DNA from: Pythium myriotylum
Lineage: Eukaryota > Oomycota > Peronosporomycetes > Pythiales > Pythiaceae
Assembly: GCA_023091665.1 (NCBI GenBank)
Contig: JALJCQ010000012.1
Coordinates: 1,178,001 to 1,242,000 of the forward strand
Reading direction: 5' to 3'
Length of the DNA stretch: 64,000 nucleotides
Positions 19,662 to 30,017 of the stretch are shown piece by piece. Both the position numbers and the translations under genes were made by a program. Position 1 is the stretch's first letter, and each line of letters opens with the position of its first letter. The notes beneath the pieces were generated by a model. It saw only the letters and a program-made list of their open reading frames with translations. It was not told where the DNA came from and searched no databases.

Positions 19662-21048
19662 TCATGGTGCTTCGCGACGCGGCGGCAGGAAGGAGCGCTC
19701 GTCGCTCGCGCGCAGCTCCACGCGGTGCGCGCGCGGCGCGTACGAGACGCGGTAGACGGCGCCCTCGCGCGCGGCCGCGTGGACCCAGCGCAGCAGCGCG
19801 TCCGCGAAGCCCAGACACACCTGCGGGTCCTGCGCGTCCCCACGGCGCCACGTCCGTTAGTCAAAACTTTATCTCTGTCTCTCTCTCTGGCGCCGCGGCG
19901 CAGTCGACGTACCCAGTGCTTGCGGCAGAACGACGGGATCGCCGTCGTCGCAAAGGTCTGCAGCTTCTGCAGCGCGAACTGGTCGTCGCGGAAGCCGCAG
20001 ACGATGCGCGGCGTGCCCACGACGAACGACTGGATCCAGAACGAGAGCAGCTTGTAGCGCTCGAACGTGAACCGGTCCCTGTCGCTGCGCAGCACGCGCG
20101 TGCTCTTGAGCTCCACGTACGCGTAGCGCTCGGCGTCCGCGTCGTAGCCGTCGTAGCAGTCGATCTCGGCCCCGACGACCAGTCGCGTGTCGCCCAGCGA
20201 GAGCGAGAAGAGCCCGCAGTATTCTTCTTCTTGATTAACCGCGCGCGGCTCGCTCGACGCCTTCGTCTCGGTGGCGTAGAGCTCGAAGCGCCGCCCCGAG
20301 TACACCGCGTCGGCCTGGTGCGGCGGCATGGGCCGGCTGTTGCGAGCGAGCTCGTCGGGCGTGCGACGAACGTCCAAGTAGACGCATCCGTCGCGCTTCT
20401 CGGCGCAGAATGTCCACGGGTTGGACGTGTTGTACGGCGTCTGCTCGCCGCGTTCAAGAACGAACAGGTCAGACATCCATCGGAGAACCCTCCGAGCAGC
20501 TACTCACGCCTAGGATCTTGTTGAGGTTGTTCCGGAACGTGACGACCTGCGGCGGTCGCGGCAGTCGGTCTTGAAAGTGCTCCAGCGCCGACAGCAGAGG
20601 ACCCAGCGGCGCCGGCGGCACCGACGGATCGGACTCGTCCTTGGGCGTGTAGATCTCGATGCCCTCGAGAAGGTCGGCGCCGATCTGCAGGTGCCAGCGG
20701 TGAGATCCAACTGGCGTTCGACCACTGTGACTGCTGAAGAGCTCACCGGAGGGGTCTGATACTTCTTCTGCACGCAGTCAAACACACGTGAGCGCTCTTC
20801 CATCAACCGCGAGGAAGACTCCCGAGGGCCACCAACCAGATTCGAGCGGTCGAAGCGGACTTGGCCGTCAGCGCTCTTGCTGAAGAACGCGATCTCTCGA
20901 GGCTGCCAGCATCACGATCAGGCTCCGACGCGAAGGATCCACTGGCGGGAACGCTCCGCACCTGCGACAGCGTCACGCGCGGCGCGTCGGGCGAGTGGCG
21001 CCGCGGATCCGGAACTCGGAGCGTCGCGACGGCGTCGCTGGAGCTCAT
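19662..21048 (-). CDS. DXO: DXO/Rai1-family mRNA decapping exonuclease
   Basis: Five exons, minus strand: 21048-20962, 20902-20747, 20684-20508, 20440-19913 and 19829-19662, giving 371 aa. All introns are 59-83 nt, GT-AG and phase 0. DXO/Rai1 enzymes remove incomplete or NAD caps and degrade the RNA. Signatures in order: PREIAFFS near the N-terminus, SGRRFELYAT, GAEID (acidic metal ligands), VELKST (Glu/Lys), FWIQSFVVGTPRIVCGFRDD, and a C-terminal QVCLGFADALL helix. The last exon has an alternative acceptor 9 nt downstream. The ATG at 20476 lies inside intron 3 and is not the start. The length is close to the animal enzymes. Confidence 0.88.
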
Positions 21049-21156
21049 GGCGTCTCGTCGCTCGTCCGTGCGTCTCGACTTTGAGTCATGGGGCCGGCGA
21101 TGGGAGTGCTCACTATTATTACTCCGCTTCATCTCCAAACTTGCGTCTCCGACATA

Positions 21157-21183
21157 CCGGGGTCCCTGCTCCGAGTGACCCCC
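21157..21183 (+). repeat. Left terminal inverted repeat of the MITE-like element
   Basis: 27 bases, exact reverse complement of 21714-21740. Preceded by TA. Confidence 0.85.
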
Positions 21184-21713
21184 ATGGAAATTGATATGAT
21201 TGGACCTTTGATAAACATCTGGTTATTTTGAAGTGAGTCAGTTTCACTGAATCTGGTTATTTTGAGTTTAGGCGCGAAAATGGAGATCAGACCATTTGAA
21301 ATTCGTAAATGAGAGGCGCTCGAAAGAGCACCGAGAATATCCATGATATCCTGTCTTTTGGTTATGCGAACTTTGTTGCATTTTGGAACATGCATTGAAC
21401 CTTACGAGCACCCCACCGGCCATCACGACCCTCGAGAGCGGATACGGTGTTAGCTTTGAGCTTCACCATTCGCACAAGATAGTGGAGATCAGTCCGTCGC
21501 ACCATGTAAATGTGCTGCAGTCAGTAGATGGAGGCTTGGGACGGGATCTCTCGATCGTTCATTAGAAATGGCTTGAAAAAACTCGTTCCTGTCAGCCAGA
21601 GCATGTGGACAGCCTCCGTGGATTTTACCTCTAAATTAGTAAACCACACATATCTCCAGAGTGTCTCATCACCCGTGATTCATAAACAACCTGTCAGCTG
21701 TGATCACGCAAGG

Positions 21714-21740
21714 GGGGGTCACTCGGAGCAGGGACCCCGG
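21714..21740 (-). repeat. Right terminal inverted repeat of the MITE-like element
   Basis: 27 bases, exact reverse complement of 21157-21183. Followed by TA. Confidence 0.85.
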
Positions 21741-21827
21741 TACTAACGAAGACTCGAATCAATGACACGAAACGTAGTGACCGTATCCATCGAAAAGCTA
21801 CTCTACACTAATGCCTCCTAGTTACTC

Positions 21828-24800
21828 CTACTTGGCGTAGAACGAAAGCTCCGTCTCGTTCTTGATCACGTCGGCGAAGTGGTTCTCGGCCGCCGACTCA
21901 TTGAAGAGGATGAACTCTTGGTCCTTGCCACCGTCGAGCTTCAACAGCGGCCCGACCGAGATGAGATCGTGGCCCACGGAGTGGCCGCCCTGCTTGGTCA
22001 GCTTGCTCGCAAGCGTTAGCTTTTGCAATTCCTCGCTCAGCTGCACGGCGGCAGCTACATCAGGAGATTGATCCAGAGCAGGAGTAGGCGAAGGTTTGGG
22101 TGGGGGAGGCTTCACATAAATCGGGACTTCTGGTAATGGCTCGCCGAAGAAAGACTTGTAGAGCTCCAGGCTCTCCGTCGGGATCGTCGATTTGTGGGCT
22201 GACATGAGCTTCTTGTAGTCCATTGACTCTTCAAAAATGCGTCGGTCCTCCGGCTCAGTCTTGAGCTTCTTCGCGACAAGCATCCGTGCTTTGACATTCT
22301 GGTCAAGTCCGGAGTATGGCCCTACCTGCAGTTTGAAAGTTGCTCCACCTCGGACCTGGGCATCCCGCAAAGCCCGAGCGTCATCAACATTGATGCTGTT
22401 GTCCCGCAGGTACGACTCGAAGTATATCTTGACACTCTCACTGTCTCGTTCCCAATACTGAGGTCGGTTCCAGTGAACGTATCTGATTGAGACAAACCAT
22501 AAGAAACTCCACTGGATGATTTGTGAAGTCGACAGAAAACAACGTACCGTTCGTATAATGGGTCAACCACTTGAGGTGTACATCCACCGATGAAGTTCTT
22601 GTTGCTAGAGGACAAACTCATTAGTTGGATTTACAGTATCTCCTCCTTGTGAAGTTGGTGAACATACCTGCGACTGTTGACGTAGTCCTCAATACTGATC
22701 TGCTCGTCCTTAGGCTTGATGACATTCTTGTACGGCGAGTTCTGGAGTTGGGAGATTGTCATGGATCGTCCTCCGAGGGATGGCTGATTGCTGAAGCGGA
22801 GTTCACCCGTTGTCTCGTTTTCGTCGATTCGCAAATGCTTCGAACTCAAGTCAACGTGACGACGTTGGAGTTTGGCATGATCAAGCCTGTCGACATCATC
22901 TCCTACGTCCGGGGCACTCATACTTCGCACTCCTTTCGTGATGTACTGGCGGGACGAGGTGCGAGCCACAGAGGCCAGGTCCACGCTGACTTCATCGGCA
23001 CTTACAGCGCGACCAAGAATCGATTCGGCAGTGCTATCAATGTTTGATGCTGTTCGTTGGCGAGGTTTCTCGTCGTTGCTGAGTTCGTTCGACAGATCCA
23101 TCGGACTCATGAACTTGTAGCCGAGCGTTTTGTCAAACGATGTGAGTTCCTCAGGATGGTAGGTTTGAAGAAATGTGTCTGAAGTTCCAAGAGATGGTAG
23201 TCTCTGAGGGCGAGTTTCTCCCTCTATGTCAATATCAGCTGATTCGTCAATGACAGTAACAGGTTCGACGAAAGTAGAATCTTGGGTCGCACTTTCAGCT
23301 TCAGTTGAGCTGGTGGTACTAGTATCCCCCACATCATTGCTCTTCGAAATTGACTGACGCTTAGGCTTCGATTGTGTCGTGCAGAACTTGGGCCGTTCAA
23401 ATTCTTCCAAAGGTTCCTTCCACCAATCTTCAAGAAGTCGTTTACATTCTTGCACGTATGCTTCGCGTCGTCTTATCTCGTGTATTGTCAAAGCATCACG
23501 TTCACCGTATTCGTCGGCATCATAAAGTGAGTTCAGATCTGGCGCCGACGGTATACTGTCGATCACCCTTCGTTTGTTTTCCTCCTGCTTCAAAAGCGTC
23601 TGGCGAACTTGATCGCAGGCTGCGACTCCGTTGCGAACCTCAAAGTTGTGGAGGTAGTAATCTGAATCAAGTTCCCATAACGGTGGCTCACCTTCTTGTG
23701 GCACGAAATGACCCAAGAAGATGTTAATTGCATCTTGCTTAGCCATGTCGGTAAACGAGTTGCTGTAGTAGCGGCGGATCGAGGTCAGCAATTCGCGATG
23801 CTTGACATTCTCACGTCCAGCACTGTTCTTGACATTCTTGTGGGCTTCTGAGCCTCCGTACTGCATTGAGATAGCATCACCGACGAGTGAATACAGCAGC
23901 ATCAGCACGCGGACGAGTTGTGAACGGCTTTCAAGAAGTGGTGTGTTGCGGATACCCATGGCGTACAACTGCTGGCCGAGAGCACGCATACCCACGCTGA
24001 ACTGGCTCACGTTCGTGCGGTCAAGGCAGTCGATACAGTTTGTACGGAGCACACCTTTTTGCTCAAGCCAGTCTCCTGATTTCCGAGGAATAGTTGGTGA
24101 GGGCGGTGGCTCGAGGGGATTAACTTCGTATGCAGGTGACTGGTAGTTTGAGCCGCGAGGTGAATCCTGTGGAGATGACGAAGAAGAACCGAACGACACA
24201 TAGGCGCTCTGTTTGCTGTCCGTACGACCAATGTGTCGCTTCGGAGCACTGCAAAAGAATCCGGTTTGCGTCAATGCCCAAACTGCAACTTTATCCAGTG
24301 AGTGCAACACATTGAGTCCCTTTTGTTTAGATAGCCGGGAGTAGTCGAGAGCGACGTATCTGATACGATGCTTGCGTGGGATAAAGCTGTTGAGATACTC
24401 AACCGCATTCATGAACTCGTTACCAACGATCACCTCACGTTCTTTCTTCTCGCTCTGCTTTACGAGGTTTAGCACAACAATTGACGAGCCGTAGCGAGCA
24501 AACAAGTCAGCAAAATGCTTCCGGGATGCGGTATAAGTTGGATCGACTCGGTTCACTTCAAACACGTGGCGCCACGCCGTTAGATTGTGCAGCACTACCT
24601 ATCCAAGGCAGACAATACTTACAGACAATTGGCGGCTTGGGTAGTGTGGCTGACGTTTCCTGGGACCAAAACACAGGGATTGATCCTCGATATTGCACGA
24701 ATGAGCTGAATTTGCCGGCGCCCATACTTTCATCCTCAATGATTTGCTCAGTCTCCACATCGTTCCCGACTTTACCCGTATCGGCGACACCACGCTTGAG

Positions 24801-26202
24801 GTACCGAGTGCCTGCAAAATGACGTGATCGGCGTGCTAAGAGCGTAATGCTGATAAGACGCCCAAACACGGAGCACTTGCGCTGCTCATACGAGCCTAGT
24901 ACAATTGGTAAGATGAGATCGGTCGCTGCACCCTTACTGAGAGTTGCATTGAGCTCGCGTGTGAGGTACTCATTCCACGTGAACATCTCCGCGGGCTCTG
25001 AGTGTTCCGTGGTCATGTTATACTGGAGGGAATGCGTCACGTCGTAGGAGTAGCTAAAGTAGAAATCCTTGGTAAGATCGATGAAGTGAAACAGGCCCAA
25101 ATAGCGCGCTTCGGCTTCTTCCTCTGGACTTGGGTTGAACCACCTATTGAGCCACATCCACGCGTTCCCAGTTATGCTCTCCTGGCCCTTGGACTGGCTC
25201 ACATTCAACTGTTGTGTCGCTGAGATACCGTAGATGAAGTTGCCGCCGATACATCCGATCTTCCGTCGTTGCGTGACGAACGTGAAATGGTATCCTCGAA
25301 GAAAGCGTATGCAACCAATAATGGCAACGGCCGTGAACGCGCGAATTAGCTTTGTGCCTGCAACGCGAGACTCCTCTGCGAGTGCCTGCAGCTTATCCTC
25401 CATGGCCGTCCACGAATACAGGTCTGGGTCTTCCTTCAGCACTTGTTTAAGGCTCGTGGGACGCTCGATCGTTCGATCCAGCGAGAGAATGCGAAACCTC
25501 GTATAGTGGCGGTCTGAGCAGACGACGTAGTACAGTGTCGGCGTCTCGTAGATCGTGAAGCGTTCGAAGCGAATCACATTGGCCTGCAGCGTCGGCTGAC
25601 GACGCAGCATCACTGGGCGATTGTTGTTAACTCCACCTGTCATGTTCGTCGCGGACGGCGGGCGGCGAACCGCCGATCGCACGGCACCACGAGTCGGCTC
25701 TGAGTCGACGCTCGGCGGGCAGATGATCGTGAGTTTCGGACGGAGCCCGTGTTCCAGATCGCGCTTGACCGTGAGCAGCGTGTTCATCCTACACACCACC
25801 ACGTTTGTTTTCTATTGTCACCATCCAGCCACCTGCTGCGACGCAGAGCCGATAGACGTACCACCAATCTACGTCGTAGCTCGACTCGTGGGACGCAAAG
25901 GTCTCTTTCTTGCCGCTCTTGTGGAGCGTGATCTCGAACGAGTCGCGTCCATCGCTGCGCACGTGCGCGATGTCGCACTCGCGCACGGGGATCGAGAGCA
26001 GCTTGCGCGTGGGCGGCGCGGCCGGCAGCGGCGGTGGGCTCGCGGCGCCGCCGTTCGCTGGCGACGAGGCCTGCGGCGGATCGGCGAAGACGAGGAACTC
26101 GCCGTTCTCGTGGAGCTCGCACCAGACGAAGGTCCAGTCGCCGGGCTTGTTCTTATTGAAGAGCCGCGGCGAGCGGCGGTAGAGCGGGCCCGCGATGCTC
26201 AT
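21828..26202 (-). CDS. FIG4: FIG4-type SAC phosphoinositide phosphatase with N-terminal PH domain
   Basis: Five exons: 26202-25862, 25788-24623, 24555-22668, 22604-22548 and 22482-21828; 1368 aa, with all junction phases closing. FIG4 works in the PI(3,5)P2 kinase/phosphatase complex on endolysosomal membranes. The SAC domain shows FYFSYSYDVTHSLQYN, LARRSRHFAGTRYLKRG, KPPIVLNRVDPTY (across intron 2) and the catalytic C-x5-R in RTNCIDCLDRTN (about 676-682). RYYSNSFTDMAKQDAINIFLG follows. Residues 3-128 form a PH domain. Intron 1 (25789-25861, GTACGT donor) joins its last strand to the helix WWMNTLLTVKRDLEHG. Without splicing, the PH frame stops 1 nt before an ATG. It is longer than animal FIG4 because of the PH domain and a polar C-terminal region. 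Confidence 0.88.
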
Positions 26203-26370
26203 GGCCGACGGTCGGCGTCCTGCTTCTTCGTCACCCGTCAGAGAAGAGAAGTGTCCTAGATTCCTCTATAGAAACCTTGGAAATGGGTTCGAATTTTTCT
26301 TCTGGTCCTGAAAACAAAGCTTGAAACAGATTACAACATTTCTATTGGCTAAAATATGTACAAATGGAGG

Positions 26371-27580
26371 TCATCCCAGTTTCAGTGTGAGGCGAGGCAG
26401 CATCTCAGCGTACACCGACCTCACGTAGTCCTCGACGACGTCGAAGTAGTGGGAAGCGTCCAGTGCACTGAGTCCACTGGCGGGTGGTTCGAGAAGCTGG
26501 TACGCAAAGGCCACGAGACATTCAGTCGTGAGCCACGAGCACCACGAGAGCCGCAGGGTTTTCAAAGATCGCCACCGCGAGATTTGCCGGAGAAGGGCCG
26601 TGCCTTGCTCGCTATCAGTCACATCGAAGCAATCTGTGATCTCTAGATGCTCAATATGCGGGTGGAGATCGTTGAGCCGAGTAAGAAAGCTCAGGGAGAG
26701 TCCTCGGCATGAGATAAGCTTGAGAGTTGTCAGTAGCGTCTCGTCTTGGGTTTGAACGATATCCACCTCGTCCACGTCCAGCTCATCCCAGGAATCAACG
26801 AGCTCAAAACCGCGCCCTTGGAATAACTTGTCGTTTCGCTGCCACGTGAACTGCTGCTTGTTGTCGTTGACCTCTTCGATCAACAGAGAAAGAGAGGCCT
26901 CCTGCCTCACAAACCCGATAGTGAGTTCCTCCGTTTGCTGGAGGAGAAGCAAGCTGACATTATCATCGTTCATCGTCTTGAAAGCCGCAGTGAGTGTTGA
27001 CAAGCGAGTAATCATCCAAGGCTCAAATGATGCAAAGAACTCTTGAGTGAACGGACAAGTAGCCGAGTACAAATCAAAGGTCTTCGCAATCTCGTACAGG
27101 CACCTAACATAACCCACGGTTAGTCTAGGTGGTCCCACATCAGCTGATGCTAGAACCACGATACCGCTCTTGAAGCGACGCGCATGGCTCGATGGCAGTC
27201 GTGCGCTGCAGCTCGTTCTCGATCGACTCGATCCGCTTCATTTTGATTTGCTCGATCTGGTCATCTTTCAACCGCGCATTCATCAGCGCCTTAACAACAT
27301 CCACGCGGACTCTACGTTTCACAGCAGCGGCGGCGTCACGCGCGTCTTTCTCTCGGCGTCTTTGGTCCAACCGCCATTGCGCTTGCCTCTCTTTGTTGCG
27401 CTGGCTCACGACCTTGGACACTTCGCGCTGCAAGTACCGCTGCAGAGCGAACCTGCGGCCCAGAACCACTTCGATCGTGAGATCTTATCAGCAGCTACAC
27501 GTCTCCGGTCGCCCCGTCGCTACCTACCGCTCGAGCTTGGACTCGTAGCCGCCGCATTGGCGGCCCTTGTTCCGGCCCAT
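26371..27580 (-). CDS. Leucine-rich-repeat protein with basic helical N-terminus
   Basis: Three exons: 27580-27528, 27452-27165 and 27103-26371; 357 aa. Introns are 75 and 61 nt; the second has a perfect CTAAC branch site. The N-terminal third is a long charged helix (ALQRYLQREVSKVVSQRNKE and an Arg/Lys-rich continuation). The C-terminal half has irregular LRRs of the AMN1/F-box type, such as HIEHLEITDCFDVTD and SLKTLRLSWCSWLT. No F-box is evident. Function unknown; a scaffold or E3 adaptor role is possible. Divergent from the small gene at 27759. Confidence 0.75.
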
Positions 27581-27758
27581 TTCGGCACGATGGGTTCACG
27601 GTGGAACTGAGGAGATCGTTTCTTAATGAACCCCTTTATCGTATCCAACATTTCTAAGATTGCTTAAACGATTACAGTATCCTTCATAATGACCGTACAG
27701 ATCTCCCCCACAAAAGTGTATCGCATCTATTCAGAGATGGGTTCAAGCTCCGAACACC
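27581..27758. promoter_or_regulatory. Divergent promoter, LRR gene / small helical protein
   Basis: 178 bp between divergent start codons, so it must carry both promoters. No defined element recognised. Confidence 0.4.
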
Positions 27759-28202
27759 ATGGACGCGAAGGACCTCGAGACATCGTCTCGGCAGCGCGAG
27801 GCCGCTGCGGCGCCGCGCAAGATCACAGCCAATCCACCGGCCGGTGAAGTGCATCGTCGTGAGCAGGGCGCGCCGTGGCGAGCTGTAGCCGAAGAGCAGA
27901 TCCGGTTGAGTAACGAGAAGGCGCGGGAGGAGCAGGCCGAGAAACGTCGATGGGGCCTCGCGAAACAGATCCAGGATGGGCTGATGCACTCCTACGGGAT
28001 CAACTATGGCGTCGCGGAGCTCGCGGCCTTACTGAAAGAAGGGATCCTGCTGAAAGCGTCGGGAAAGAGAGAACTCACCAGCACAGAGGTAGCATACGTG
28101 CAACTTCTCGCAGCGTCCGAGAAGTACGAACTCAAGCAGCTCGTGGGACTACTAGACAAGTTCCCAAAAGGTCGACACGCAGGTAAAATAAATAAGCAAT
28201 AG
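27759..28202 (+). CDS. Small helical protein, unrecognised
   Basis: 147 aa, single exon, start in good context (ACACCATGG). The N-terminal half is polar and rich in Arg, Glu and Ala (EEQIRLSNEKAREEQAEKRR). The C-terminal half looks like a compact helical domain (YGVAELAALLKEGILLKASG, TSTEVAYVQLLAASEKYELK). No family recognised and no membrane segment. Its stop lies 4 bp from the stop of the convergent gene at 28207. Confidence 0.65.
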   Translation: MDAKDLETSSRQREAAAAPRKITANPPAGEVHRREQGAPWRAVAEEQIRLSNEKAREEQAEKRRWGLAKQIQDGLMHSYGINYGVAELAALLKEGILLKASGKRELTSTEVAYVQLLAASEKYELKQLVGLLDKFPKGRHAGKINKQ

Positions 28203-28206
28203 GCAT

Positions 28207-29359
28207 TTACACCCAGATCTTGACGTCCTCAGCAGCCATGGCTTGCTCCTCGTAGTATTCCGCGAGGGTGTCGATGTGGCTGTCGAGAATGGGGCCTGCG
28301 AAGTTCAGTTCGGTCGATGTCTGATGCTCAGGCTTGTCCTCTTGCTCCATTCTCCACATTTCGTACTGGTTGACGTTGCGGAATAGAGTCCGATGGCCCT
28401 TCATGACTCGGTCAATCGACGTTTCCACGAGATACTTTACTCGAAGAGACGTGCGCTTCTCCTGCTCGTCGTAACGGAAACCTTGACCCATCTCATCACC
28501 TGATCGCAGATCTTCTTTCGGCTCGCGAGCCAGTTCGTCGAGAAATTCTTGCCATGCAGTCTTGACCGTTTGGAAGAAGATGCTCTCAGCTGTGAGTTTT
28601 TTTTCTTGGACTTCATAATCCGTGCGATGCAACCACATCCCTCTTCGCCCGAAGTCCATTGTGTCGTGATGATGCGGCCCAACCCATTTCTTTCCGACTC
28701 GCAGCCTGACAATGCGTATCTCACCAGTGAGAAAGCCTTCGTTTCGCACGGCAACTCTCACTACGAGATCATACGTCTGGTCTGTCTTGGTACGCCACGA
28801 CACGGGAGGATGCCAAGGTGTCCACACGCATTTGTCCAGGAGAAACTCGATCACTTCCGCATCACGAAGCTCGAGAAAACGACTCATTTTGTTCAACGTC
28901 GGAACGTCGAGCAGCTCGGGGCCGCAGTTGTAGACTTCAAAGTGGCGTTTACTGATCTGGATCTGCCGTACGCTGGGAGTGACAGTGCTACCCATTAACC
29001 CTGGCGGCTCCACCTAGAGTATCGTGGCCCCTCACTTACTCTGCGATCGGAATGTCATACGCTTGTGCGATTGACGTGGTTGAGATGTGTTTCACAAACA
29101 GGAGCTTGGAGAGCACTTCGGCTTCGTCTCGGAGCCGCCGGACGCGGCGAAGCACGTGGCTCTCCACGGCTCGATGCACTCGGCGCAGAACTCGTTCATC
29201 GACGACTGCGTAGTATCGCTGGGCGATTCGGATGAACTGAACAGTCCGCAAGTGGGCGAGAATCGCCGCCTGCCTTGCCTGGACGAGGGCCGTCGAAGAC
29301 GCACGTCGGGCGGCGGCGATGGCGTCCGGTGTGACCCCGACGCCGGCTGCGTTGCCCAT
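28207..29359 (-). CDS. Unrecognised protein with possible N-myristoylation site
   Basis: Two exons: 29359-29040 and 28972-28207; 361 aa, with a 67-nt intron (GTAAGT donor, CCCAG acceptor). The N-terminus MGNAAG fits an N-myristoylation signal. Residues 20-100 are a long basic helix (for example HLRTVQFIRIAQRYYAVVDE). The C-terminal two thirds are mixed alpha/beta with many aromatic residues (VWTPWHPPVSW, KKWVGPHHHDTMDFGRRGMW), but I cannot assign a family. The frame is open upstream to 29416 without an ATG. Confidence 0.65.
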
Positions 29360-29489
29360 ACCGAGGCGTGGCTTCCGTATGTAGCCACGATTCAGCGCGG
29401 GGCTTTCTCGCGGCAAGGGGTAAATTTGAGATGGCTACATTTGGAACCGATTTGTTCTCGAGAAGAGCCAGGCGACCGCTCGCGCGCTG

Positions 29490-29753
29490 ATGCGAATGGT
29501 GAGAGAGCGTCCGAGCAGCTACACGGCTCTGCGCGGCACGTCGCTAAGTCGCTTCCGCCCGTCCATCCCGCGGCCGGACGACACCACTACAGCGAGCTTC
29601 TTCAACGTCACATACGTGCGTGGGAGGTTTCCGTCGGAGAAGGCCGAGTGGTTGTCGCAGACCTTCACTCTGAAAACAGAACTCCCTTCCAAGGAGTCGG
29701 GCCCATCTCCGCTCTCTTGCAGTTTGTATGAGGGCCAGCGCCACCTCTCGTAG
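29490..29753 (+). CDS. Possible small gene, unrecognised
   Basis: 87 codons from ATG 29490, with GC-rich third positions and a plausible interior (for example TASFFNVTYVRGRFPSEKAE). It is divergent from the gene starting at 29359, 130 bp away. It may be one exon of a longer gene or a chance frame. No family recognised. If it is not real, 29360-30017 is an empty intergenic stretch. Confidence 0.3.
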   Translation: MRMVRERPSSYTALRGTSLSRFRPSIPRPDDTTTASFFNVTYVRGRFPSEKAEWLSQTFTLKTELPSKESGPSPLSCSLYEGQRHLS

Positions 29754-30017
29754 GTAATATATGTTGTGTATACGTCTATACGTTGACGCTGTGCCGCCCG
29801 TCAATCGACGAAGTCGACGCTAGAAAAGAAAGACGAAAGCGAGTGAGAGCTCGAGGGGAGGAGAGAGGAGACGGCGTCAGTTCCACGTCGCCAGCTCACT
29901 TTCCCGGCACTTCCTGAGAAGCGAGAGGTATTTGACGCTCGCGACGACCGCCGCCGCGCGACCCTGAGATCCCCGACGTATATAGTGCCGACACCAGCAA
30001 GGAAATAGCCAGTCACC

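Larger units (their letters stand above)
21157..21740. mobile_element. MITE-like DNA transposon with 27-bp terminal inverted repeats
   Basis: A 584-bp element. The left end CCGGGGTCCCTGCTCCGAGT... (21157-21183) and the right end (21714-21740) are perfect 27-bp inverted repeats. Both are flanked by TA (21155-21156 and 21741-21742), the target duplication expected for Tc1/mariner-type elements. The interior is AT-richer than the neighbourhood and codes for no recognisable transposase, so it is probably non-autonomous or decayed. It sits 108 bp upstream of the DXO start codon and 88 bp from the FIG4 stop codon. Confidence 0.8.

Noticed and set aside
20441..20507. ATG at 20474-20476 as the start of the DXO gene
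   Set aside because: It lies inside a 67-nt intron. Splicing joins ILG to TPYNTSNPW, which matches the family, and further conserved exons lie upstream.
21157..21740. Transposase remnant inside the MITE-like element
   Set aside because: Open frames of 60-88 codons in both directions show no DD[E/D] or helix-turn-helix pattern that I can recognise.
24556..24622. FIG4 as two separate genes, 22631-24595 and 24558-25802
   Set aside because: The overlap is a 67-nt intron with a CTAAC branch site; joining gives the conserved KPPIVLNRVDP stretch.
25785..25791. Two overlapping genes (PH protein stop next to FIG4 start)
   Set aside because: The stop codon is intronic. A GTACGT...GTAG intron joins the two frames and completes the PH helix.
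26280..26300. tRNA-like T-arm string (GGTTCGAAT)
   Set aside because: No acceptor stem, anticodon arm or D arm can be folded around it. Similar isolated strings near 56565 also fail.
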